From assembly GCF_009857445.1 (NCBI RefSeq), contig NZ_WWCN01000005.1:1-64000 (forward strand): DNA of 64,000 nucleotides, read 5' to 3'. A program made the translations under genes and the position numbers. The notes beneath the pieces were generated by a model, which did no database searches, was not told the DNA's origin, and was given only the letters and a program-made list of their open reading frames with translations. This DNA is from Duganella flavida. GTDB taxonomy: Bacteria > Pseudomonadota > Gammaproteobacteria > Burkholderiales > Burkholderiaceae_D. Positions 1 through 5,655 of this stretch are shown in pieces; the first letter of the stretch is position 1; every line of letters starts with the position of its first letter.

Positions 1-99
1 GAGGATGACATAAATCACGTCTATCTGCGCTATGTGGATGATAACAATGAGATAGTTGTTTTTCCAAAAAAATATGCCTATGATTTCAAATATAACTAA
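1..99 (+). CDS. C-terminal end of an unidentified protein (5' truncated by window)
   Basis: Frame 1 is open from the first base to a TAA at 97-99 and encodes 32 residues ending in AYDFKYN. The composition (many Asp, Asn, Tyr, Val, Lys) is protein-like and matches the AT-rich codon use of the neighbouring small genes. The start lies outside the window, so family and function cannot be assigned. It is followed by 129 bp without a gene that holds the first copy of a hairpin repeat. Confidence 0.55.
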   Translation, partial: EDDINHVYLRYVDDNNEIVVFPKKYAYDFKYN

Positions 100-153
100 A
101 ATCAGTGTAATGATGATTAATCTGACACGGACGGCTAGATGAGTTAGAGTTTT

Positions 154-192
154 AAAGGACCGTTCTCGGCCAGAAGCGGACGATTTTCCTTT
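154..192 (+). repeat. Hairpin repeat copy 1 (core CGGCCAGAAGC)
   Basis: Outer arms AAAGG (154-158) and CCTTT (188-192) enclose an ACCGTTC ... GGACGAT pair, with CGGCCAGAAGC at the top. The same core returns at 504-535, 1309-1332 and 1634-1655, always on this strand and always in or beside gaps between the small genes. It could be a REP-like element or a degenerate terminator. Confidence 0.5.
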
Positions 193-228
193 AGCTACTT
201 CAATTAAAATACAAAGGATAGAAACGGC

Positions 229-507
229 ATGGATGACTACAAGCGCGGCCCATCAGCAATCTCCAACAATGGAATTACGAAGATTGAAACCTACGCGAAG
301 GTGCGCGAGGACGGTTTTTTCTCAGCCGTAATTCGCTTGGTTGAGGGGGGATCATCATTTAAAGAATTAGAAATCGGTTTAATAAAGTTTGAGAAATCAC
401 AGGAAGCATGTTTGGAAGCGCAAATTGTCGCTATGAATTATTTCGGCGTCTCTCGCGCTGACGGAGTCTGGATAATCGATCAAAAACTTATCCCAGAAGA
501 TTGCTGA
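229..507 (+). CDS. Small hypothetical protein, 92 aa
   Basis: This is a 92-residue soluble protein with no signal peptide, membrane segment or motif that I recognise. It begins MDDYKRGPSA and has a mixed alpha/beta look in the middle (FFSAVIRLVEGG, then a charged helix-like stretch and an aromatic MNYFGV segment). The ATG at 229 is preceded by AAGGA about ten bases upstream, a usable ribosome-binding site. The TGA stop lies inside the left arm of the second hairpin repeat. Codon use is AT-rich, unlike the core genes further right, which fits an acquired or fast-evolving cassette. Function unknown; an immunity- or accessory-type protein is only a guess from context. Confidence 0.6.
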   Translation: MDDYKRGPSAISNNGITKIETYAKVREDGFFSAVIRLVEGGSSFKELEIGLIKFEKSQEACLEAQIVAMNYFGVSRADGVWIIDQKLIPEDC

Positions 508-535
508 CCGAGTTCGGCCAGTAGCCGCCGGTCAG
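504..535 (+). repeat. Hairpin repeat copy 2 (core CGGCCAGTAGC)
   Basis: Perfect 7-bp arms CTGACCG (504-510) and CGGTCAG (529-535) enclose an inner CGGC-CAGTA-GCCG hairpin. The left arm contains the stop codon of the gene ending at 507. It shares its core with the copies at 154, 1309 and 1634. There is no T-run after it, so it is not a standard terminator. Confidence 0.6.
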
Positions 536-541
536 ACGAGT

Positions 542-685
542 GTAAAAAATGAGTTTTTTGTTGAAAACTTTGAATCCAATGACGTCTTTGCGATTCTGGT
601 CACTAATGCTAGAGACGTATATTCGGCAATTGACAGCCTGCGCTTCCGCCCATACGATTCCTTAAAGAACTTGGTGATTTTGTAG
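542..685 (+). pseudogene. Possible gene fragment or frameshifted small gene
   Basis: The frame from 542 to a TAG at 683-685 encodes 47 protein-like residues (it contains FAILVTNARDVYSAIDSL and ends LKNLVIL) but has no ATG or GTG in a sensible place. An ATG at 549 sits in a different frame next to a run of six A bases, so a one- or two-base indel in the A-run could have separated start and body. It lies just before the YidD-like gene at 698. A short coding frame starting from a rare codon cannot be excluded. No family recognised. Confidence 0.35.
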
Positions 686-697
686 TATAAGGAGCAA

Positions 698-1207
698 ATG
701 AAAGCACTGGCCCTTACCGCAATTAAGTTCTATCAACGGAACATTTCGCCACATAAAGGCTTTTGCTGCGCTTACGCCGCTTACACGAGCGACGCTAGCT
801 GTTCGGAGCTCGGCTATCGCGCAATCCGGCGCTTTGGGGTTTGGGATGGACTTTTCGTTCTGGACCGTCGGCTTGCGCGATGCGGAATGGCGAATCGAAT
901 TGCAAAGGGTTCGCGGTCGATGGGGATGCGGATGCAATGGCAATCTGGCTATATCGACTGTGGTGGTTGCGATACCGGTGGTTGCCATGCCTCTGGTTGC
1001 GATACTCCACTCGGCGGTTCCAATTGGTCGTGCCACGAATTCTTGAAAATCCTGGACGGCTGCTCCGGATGCAGCTGCGATTGGCCTGCTCGCGGCGGCG
1101 CGGCCTCTAGCTATCGCGAGGGTACTCCAGACAACGAGGAAGCCGTCAGGCGGCGTAGCCGACTCCTGCGCGAGGCGAATACCCCCACCGATCCGCCGGC
1201 GTCGTAG
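698..1207 (+). CDS. YidD-like protein with Cys/Gly-rich C-terminal extension
   Basis: Residues 1-65 match the pattern of YidD, a small protein that helps YidC-dependent membrane insertion: FYQRNISPHKG near the start, then Cys-rich CCAYAAYTSDASCS, GYRAIRRFG and RRLARCG. Classic YidD is 70-90 residues and ends soon after the last block; this protein is 169 residues. Residues 70-125 are rich in Cys and Gly (CGGCDTGGCHASGC, then CSGCSCDW), followed by a charged tail. A good ribosome-binding site (AAGGAG) lies seven bases before the ATG. No rpmH-rnpA-yidC neighbours are present, so this is a stand-alone paralogue. The Cys clusters suggest metal binding or disulfides, which is inference. Confidence 0.65.
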   Translation: MKALALTAIKFYQRNISPHKGFCCAYAAYTSDASCSELGYRAIRRFGVWDGLFVLDRRLARCGMANRIAKGSRSMGMRMQWQSGYIDCGGCDTGGCHASGCDTPLGGSNWSCHEFLKILDGCSGCSCDWPARGGAASSYREGTPDNEEAVRRRSRLLREANTPTDPPAS

Positions 1208-1308
1208 TTAATTACCGTTAGAAAATGTCCCGACGGGGCGGCGCTGGCCTGGCGTGGAAATTGGTGAGTTTTGCAGATGAGCAAGCTGTTATCCTAACCG
1301 GCCTGTGG

Positions 1309-1332
1309 CGTGTTCGGCCAAAAGCTGTCCTT
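1309..1332 (+). repeat. Hairpin repeat copy 3 (core CGGCCAAAAGC)
   Basis: TGTTCGGCCAAAAGC followed by TGTCCTT aligns with the other copies. It lies directly upstream of the ribosome-binding site of the membrane protein gene at 1343. The palindromic arms are weaker than in copy 2. Confidence 0.4.
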
Positions 1333-1342
1333 CAAGAAAGAT

Positions 1343-1618
1343 ATGAGCACACTTACTTCAACCGGATGGATTCTCCTAGCGCTCGCTGTGGTGACGCTTG
1401 CCCTAGACGCAATCGCCGTGCGAAAGGTATTGGCCTCGCCATTTTACGAGCCCACGCAACGGTGGGCACAAGCAACTCTTATCTTGCTTGTGCCAATATT
1501 CGGTGCTTACCTAACCTGGTACTTAGCACGTGAGCACGTCCCACTCTTCCAATCGCCGCCAGTTGACCACGTTAAGGATATTGATCCTACCTGCGGCGAT
1601 ATTGATTATCATGGATGA
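1343..1618 (+). CDS. Small two-helix membrane protein, 91 aa
   Basis: It encodes 91 residues from the ATG at 1343, which has AAGAAAG four bases upstream; an alternative GTG at 1310 would add 11 residues but falls inside a repeat. Two hydrophobic helices are visible: WILLALAVVTLALDAIAV (about residues 9-26) and ATLILLVPIFGAYLTWYLA (about 44-62). The C-terminal 30 residues are hydrophilic, with DHVKDIDPTCGDIDYHG at the end. This resembles the small membrane proteins common in accessory regions; no specific family is recognised. The gap 1619-1732 that follows carries repeat copy 4 and no gene. Confidence 0.6.
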   Translation: MSTLTSTGWILLALAVVTLALDAIAVRKVLASPFYEPTQRWAQATLILLVPIFGAYLTWYLAREHVPLFQSPPVDHVKDIDPTCGDIDYHG

Positions 1619-1633
1619 AATTACCGAGACGGC

Positions 1634-1655
1634 ATACGGCCAGTAGCAGACTTTG
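1634..1655 (+). repeat. Hairpin repeat copy 4 (core CGGCCAGTAGC)
   Basis: ATACGGCCAGTAGCAGACTT matches the shared core of the other three copies. Arms are poorly conserved here. It sits in the 114-bp gap between the small membrane protein and the DUF6624 gene. Confidence 0.4.
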
Positions 1656-1732
1656 CATATTATTGAATCAGCGGAATTTTTCGAGCCTGAATACATCCCA
1701 AGTATCAAAATTCACTTTTTATTTGAATTACG

Positions 1733-2389
1733 ATGACCAAATTTTTCATATTTAATAGATATGTAATTTTAATTTTAATTTCCTTGATTTGGCATACCGA
1801 TACTTTCGCGGCCATTGATTGTCACGCATCTTTCGGGCGGCTAAAGGAAATGGTCAGTAAGGACCAACAGATACGAGAAGAGTGGGAACTAAAATCTCAA
1901 GGTAAATCCACATCCAACATTATTAATGAGGATTTGCAAAAGCGTTGGCAAGCGATTGATGCTTCTAATATACTGGAACTTAAGGAAATCATTTCCACAT
2001 GTGGTTGGCCAACGAACAAGGAAGGAAGCCACAATGCGTGGTTGCTATCGCAACACGCAGACAGCGATATAGCATTCCAGCATTATGCTAGAGACTTGCT
2101 CGAAGTAGCTTTTAAAAACGGCAATGCGTCGGCGCAGGATTTGGCGTACTTGTCTGACCGCATCGCGACAGCAGAGGGGCGGCCTCAGGAATATGGAACG
2201 CAGTTCATGTTGAGTGACCGCTGTAATTTGGAAGCACGACCAGTCGATAGTATCGCAGCAGTAGACCAGCGTCGTCGCGCCCTTGGCCTGCAGAGCTTGG
2301 CGGAATACTTAGAGGAAGGTCGTAAACGATTTATTCCATCAGACTGTAATCATGGTAAAAAACAACAGAAGGAAGCAGAAGAACTCTAA
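1733..2389 (+). CDS. DUF6624 family protein with signal peptide
   Basis: A hydrophobic N-terminus (about residues 4-26, ending TDTFAA) looks like a Sec signal peptide. The body carries the recognisable DUF6624 pattern: CGWPTNKEGSHNAWLLSQHAD (around residues 90-110), FQHYARDLLEVAFKNG, then LAYLSDRIATAEGRPQEYGTQF. Function of this family is not established; members often sit in accessory clusters near toxin or immunity genes. The start ATG lacks a strong ribosome-binding site. The next gene follows after 24 bp on the same strand, so they may be co-transcribed. Low GC compared with the core genome supports lateral acquisition. Confidence 0.7.
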   Translation: MTKFFIFNRYVILILISLIWHTDTFAAIDCHASFGRLKEMVSKDQQIREEWELKSQGKSTSNIINEDLQKRWQAIDASNILELKEIISTCGWPTNKEGSHNAWLLSQHADSDIAFQHYARDLLEVAFKNGNASAQDLAYLSDRIATAEGRPQEYGTQFMLSDRCNLEARPVDSIAAVDQRRRALGLQSLAEYLEEGRKRFIPSDCNHGKKQQKEAEEL

Positions 2390-2413
2390 GATCATTATCA
2401 AGTAGGCTAGCTC

Positions 2414-2902
2414 ATGAAGTACATCGTTCAAATTAAAAATTTCTATGCAATTTTTATCTTTTGCGCTTTTCCGCAATTAGCCGTCGCGGGAGATTCGCCA
2501 AAAATTGAAATTCTCCGAATAGCCGAAGCCGAACCTAGTTGCGGTTGCAGGTTTGAGTTTCCCACTGGGGAGGCAATGAAAGAAGAGAGGGACGGGCTAC
2601 GCACTTTTTTGAAGTGGGATGCCGATGACGAAGAGAAAGCTAGAATTCGTATTGATGGAGAGCTTAGGAAGTTTAGCGTTGAAGAGGAGCGGCCTTCTCG
2701 AGACGGTCCATTTCAAGGAAAAATACACACAACGACTTTTAAGTTAAAGGATGGAGAAGAAAACGTCACTCTTTGGTGTACTCATCGAAATATATGCGAC
2801 GAAAAAAATGACTGCGAGATTGTTGGGTATTACGCAAAGGTGCGAGTCCAGGCACTCAAGGGTACAAAATTTTTCTCTGCCACAGGCTCGTGTGGTTGCT
2901 AA
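2414..2902 (+). CDS. Secreted hypothetical protein with terminal SCGC motifs
   Basis: 162 residues with a signal peptide (about residues 1-25, ending QLAVAG). The mature part has an early PSCGCRF and ends in GSCGC, with further cysteines at LWCTH, NICDEKNDCE, so disulfide bonds or metal binding in the periplasm are plausible. The middle is charged and predicted beta-rich (KARIRIDGELRKF, KIHTTTFKLKDGEENVTLWC). I recognise no family. It follows the DUF6624 gene by 24 bp. After its stop, 2903-3055 shows no gene; an 8-bp direct repeat CCTACCAG is present at 2906 and again near 3010. Confidence 0.6.
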   Translation: MKYIVQIKNFYAIFIFCAFPQLAVAGDSPKIEILRIAEAEPSCGCRFEFPTGEAMKEERDGLRTFLKWDADDEEKARIRIDGELRKFSVEEERPSRDGPFQGKIHTTTFKLKDGEENVTLWCTHRNICDEKNDCEIVGYYAKVRVQALKGTKFFSATGSCGC

Positions 2903-3055
2903 TGCCTACCAGTGAAATTGTATTCCTTTATTACTTTGAAGGTCCGAGATGGGGCGGAACCCGCCAGCCGGATTACTCTATTATCGGCAGAATACTCTCA
3001 TCTCTGACACCTACCAGCATAATGCCGCCCCAGATCCATTGGCTGTAGGTCATCG

Positions 3056-3170
3056 CCCCCCTAAACTATGTAGATCTATGTATAAACACATAGTTACATT
3101 TCGCGTTGCGCGCCCAGTCCTTATGCGAGAGATAAACGAAAACGTGAAAAACTATGTAGTTTAGGGGGGG
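3056..3170. mobile_element. MITE-like element with 18-bp terminal inverted repeats
   Basis: Left end CCCCCCTAAACTATGTAG (3056-3073) and right end CTATGTAGTTTAGGGGGG (3152-3169) are inverted copies with two mismatches. A perfect internal hairpin, AACTATGT (3064-3071) with ACATAGTT (3088-3095), lies in the left half. The interior is too short to code for a transposase. On its right it truncates the beginning of a TMEM175-like gene. No clear target-site duplication is visible, so the exact ends and the mobilising transposase are unknown. Confidence 0.55.
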
Positions 3171-3235
3171 ATAGTACTTGTGATGATAATTGCGATGACG
3201 CCATCGCTGAATGCTTCCAGCCTGCCCTTGCCCAT
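3161..3235 (-). pseudogene. 5' remnant of a TMEM175/DUF1211-type ion-channel gene
   Basis: Reading leftward from an ATG at 3235, the first 19 residues are MGKGRLEAFSDGVIAIIIT, the signature start of the TMEM175 (DUF1211) potassium-channel family, whose first helix carries the FSDG motif. The ribosome-binding site AAAGGA overlaps the stop codon of the gene at 3245-3724, so this was the second gene of an operon. The frame then enters the inverted repeat of the element at 3056-3170 and stops at a TAA there (3161-3163). The rest of the channel gene is missing. Family call is from the motif only, but it is distinctive. Confidence 0.6.
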
Positions 3236-3244
3236 ACTCGTCCT

Positions 3245-3724
3245 TTATTTATCCAGTTTTTCCAGCGGCAGCGAGGTGAAGCCGCCTTTGATGCATTGCC
3301 CGACTGCCTCGCGCGCTCCCTTCGCCTCACAGGCGTCGAGGAAGTTGCGAACGATGGGAGGAATTTCCGGTTTCTGGAATGGCACAAAGACGGCGTCGTT
3401 CAGCGCTGCCATGCAGGATACCGCGACATAGCTGCCTTTGGTATAGGGCTTGTAGCCGGGTAGCTTGTCGGCCATCGCGGCCCACGGCATCAGCAGCTTC
3501 AGCGTGCCTTCATCGACGGGCTGTTTGAACACCACGTTCAAGTCCGCCACCGCGCCGGCAAGGCTCTCCTGCCGGGATTTTTGGGCATCCAGTCTTTCGG
3601 TGTAGCTCTCTGCGAACATGGCCGCGCGGGCGCAGAAGAACATATTGGCGTCCTGCGGCGTCGCCGCGTGCGCCGCGCCTGTTACTAGCAGCGCTGCCAG
3701 CATAAATGGTTTCTTGATTTTCAT
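3245..3724 (-). CDS. Periplasmic hypothetical protein, 159 aa
   Basis: It has a clear signal peptide (MKIKKPFMLAALLVTGAAHA, cleavage after about residue 20). The mature part has four cysteines (MFFCARA, VSCMAALN, DACEAKG, GQCIKGG), which could make two disulfides. It is mostly helical, with no recognised catalytic motif. It starts eight bases downstream of the diguanylate cyclase stop at 3732, so the two are probably co-transcribed leftward. The truncated channel gene followed it in the same unit. Function unknown. Confidence 0.65.
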   Translation of the reverse strand: MKIKKPFMLAALLVTGAAHAATPQDANMFFCARAAMFAESYTERLDAQKSRQESLAGAVADLNVVFKQPVDEGTLKLLMPWAAMADKLPGYKPYTKGSYVAVSCMAALNDAVFVPFQKPEIPPIVRNFLDACEAKGAREAVGQCIKGGFTSLPLEKLDK

Positions 3725-3731
3725 AGTTCTC

Positions 3732-4895
3732 CTAAGTTTCCAGCGCCTGCTCGTCCAATGTCAGGTTGCGGCCCAACATTTTAGCGCTGTAGAGCATCGA
3801 GTCAGCGCGGCGCAGCATGGCTTCCACTGTGTCGCGTGGATCGAGCAGGATGGCGATGCCGGCGCTGTAGCTGAGCGGTACGCCCAGCTCGCGCGGCCCT
3901 GCTTCCAGCAGCCACAGGCGCAGCCGTGCGTCGTAGGCGCGCATCATGTCCAGGCTGGCGCCGCGCTTGAGGACGCAGAATTCTTCGCCGCCGTAGCGGC
4001 ATATCAGGTTGCGCTCGCGGCCCACTTCCCGCATGCCCTGCACAAATAGCTTGAGGGCCCGGTCGCCGGCCTCGTGGCCGTGGGTGTCGTTGATGTCCTT
4101 GAAGTGATCAAGCTCCAGCAGCATCACGCACAGCGGCTGCTGCAGGTGCGCCGCTTCGGCCACAAACTCGGCCGCTTGCGCCTGCCATGCACGCCGGTTC
4201 AGCGCATCGGTGAGGCCATCAGTGCTGGCCAGCCATTCCAGCTCGCGCGCGGCTTCCTCGCGGTGCGCCAGCAGGATGGCCACCATCGACATTACCACCG
4301 TCACGTTGGCAGCCAGCGCAAACAGCACATTGGCCGGATGCGGCGCAAAGAAGTTGGGGAAGAGCTCGGTGTAGAACACCCCCAGCACGCCGCGCGAGGC
4401 GGTCACCGCCAGTTGCACCAGCAGCGAGATCACCATCAGCCAGCGCCAGCGTCCCACCGGCAGCAGTGGCTGGCGGCACAGCGTCAAGGCCACCAGCGCC
4501 AGCTGCAAGGCCAGCAAGCCATTGGCCCAGCCGACGCGGAAGGCGTAGTGGTCGAAACCGATGCAGTAGCCGGCCGTCATCACCAGCGCGATCACGCCCG
4601 GCGCCCGGGCCACGTCGACGCGCCCGCACCACAGGTCGAAGGCACATGCGCTGAAGGCCAGGCCGCTGGAGATGCCAGCCATCGCCAGCGTTGACAGCAG
4701 GCGGTCGGCCCAGCCGCCGGGCGGCGCCAGTCCGGAACTAAATAGCAGCACCCAGCCGAGCGCTTGCAATACGATACCCAGCTGCGCCCTGCGCGCAGCC
4801 GCATTGACCTTGCCCATCACCGCGAGCAGCGCCACTGCCATCGTCAGCAGGTTCAGTGTCATGGCGATCAGCAGAGAGGCGACGTCAATATGCAT
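3732..4895 (-). CDS. Membrane-bound GGDEF diguanylate cyclase
   Basis: The first 215 residues contain about six hydrophobic helices forming an integral membrane sensor. The GGDEF domain follows (about residues 220-380): STDGLTDALNRRAW, LLELDHFKDINDTHGHEAGD, then RYGGEEF near residue 303. GGEEF is an active-site form, so it should make cyclic di-GMP from two GTP. Two oddities: the first metal-binding Asp of the usual DxDHFK block is Glu (LELDHFK), and the inhibitory I-site RxxD is RERN, so product inhibition is probably lost. It is divergently transcribed from the gene at 4978 across an 82-bp gap. Confidence 0.88.
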   Translation of the reverse strand: MHIDVASLLIAMTLNLLTMAVALLAVMGKVNAAARRAQLGIVLQALGWVLLFSSGLAPPGGWADRLLSTLAMAGISSGLAFSACAFDLWCGRVDVARAPGVIALVMTAGYCIGFDHYAFRVGWANGLLALQLALVALTLCRQPLLPVGRWRWLMVISLLVQLAVTASRGVLGVFYTELFPNFFAPHPANVLFALAANVTVVMSMVAILLAHREEAARELEWLASTDGLTDALNRRAWQAQAAEFVAEAAHLQQPLCVMLLELDHFKDINDTHGHEAGDRALKLFVQGMREVGRERNLICRYGGEEFCVLKRGASLDMMRAYDARLRLWLLEAGPRELGVPLSYSAGIAILLDPRDTVEAMLRRADSMLYSAKMLGRNLTLDEQALET

Positions 4896-4977
4896 AGGGC
4901 GGCAGATTGGAGGCGGAGAAACTAGTATATCTCGGCTACACTCTTGCTTGGCAACTCTCTATCACAGGAAGCAACAC

Positions 4978-5445
4978 ATGGAAAACTACGCGGAACTGCT
5001 CGACACGCTGGCACAGCAGGAAAAGGATTTGCAATTTACCGCCTTCAGCAGCGATACCGCACTGGCACTGGGCTTGAAACTGGTTGATTTGGCCAAGGCT
5101 GGCAACAAGATCATCACGATCAATATCACCGTCAACAGCAAGGTGCTGTTCCATCACGCCATGCAAGGCGCGTCAGCCGACCAGGCCGACTGGATCCGCC
5201 GCAAGAACAATGTAGTGGCGCGTTTTGGCCGCTGCTCGTTCTACGTCGGCATCGACCACAAGCATCGCGGCGTGGTGTTTGAAGACATCAAGTACCTCGA
5301 TCCAAAAGACCACGCAGCCAATGGCGGCGCCTTCCCGATCACCCTGCGTGGCACCGGCATCATCGGCACCGTCACCGTCTCCGGCCTGCGCCAGGCTGAG
5401 GACCACGCGCTGGCGGTGGAAGCTCTGCGCGCCGTACTGGTTTGA
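4978..5445 (+). CDS. Heme-degrading domain / UPF0303 family protein
   Basis: 155 residues from the ATG at 4978, which has an AGGAAG ribosome-binding site seven bases upstream; longer in-frame starts would run into the divergent promoter region. The sequence fits the UPF0303/HbpS-like (DUF336) family: FSSDTALALGLKLVDLA, ITVNSKVLFHHAMQGAS, DWIRRKNNVVARFG, and a C-terminal GGAFPITLRGTGIIGTVTVSGL with HALAVEAL. Family members bind heme or act as small cytosolic proteins of uncertain role. The stop codon abuts the end of slyX, which converges from the right. Confidence 0.8.
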   Translation: MENYAELLDTLAQQEKDLQFTAFSSDTALALGLKLVDLAKAGNKIITINITVNSKVLFHHAMQGASADQADWIRRKNNVVARFGRCSFYVGIDHKHRGVVFEDIKYLDPKDHAANGGAFPITLRGTGIIGTVTVSGLRQAEDHALAVEALRAVLV

Positions 5446-5655
5446 TCAGTAATGCGGCGGGCGCTCGTGCGGGAGTTGGCCGCCGTTGTTCTGGGACGCG
5501 TTGCGCACGTGCTGGACTAGCGCTGCGCACATTTGCTCCAGCTTGTCGATCTGCTGTTGCTGCTCGTGGATGCGCTGGCTCAGCGAGTCCACCATGTCTT
5601 CGGCGTAAGCCAGTTTGATTTCGAGGTTGATGAAGCGGTCTTCGGTGGTGGTCAT
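5446..5655 (-). CDS. slyX: SlyX family protein
   Basis: 69 residues, a typical SlyX length. The start is the ATG at 5653-5655, which overlaps the stop of rep as ATGA, so translation is probably coupled; a longer in-frame reading would run back into rep. The protein has the SlyX pattern: NLEIKLAYAEDMVDSLSQRI, a Gln-rich coiled coil, and the Pro/His-rich end LPHERPPHY. SlyX function is poorly known. Confidence 0.85.
   Translation of the reverse strand: MTTTEDRFINLEIKLAYAEDMVDSLSQRIHEQQQQIDKLEQMCAALVQHVRNASQNNGGQLPHERPPHY

Noticed and set aside
662..1036. Minus-strand and other plus-strand frames inside the YidD-like gene.
   Set aside because: They lack ribosome-binding sites and domain similarity; the 698 frame has both.
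154..1655. Chromosomal integron array as explanation for the small genes and hairpin repeats.
   Set aside because: No attC-type RYYYAAC/GTTRRRY cores, variable arms, and no integrase gene in view. Kept only as a repeat family of unknown nature.
2949..3164. Plus-strand frame of 71 codons crossing the MITE-like element.
   Set aside because: It spans both inverted repeats and has no ribosome-binding site or sensible composition.
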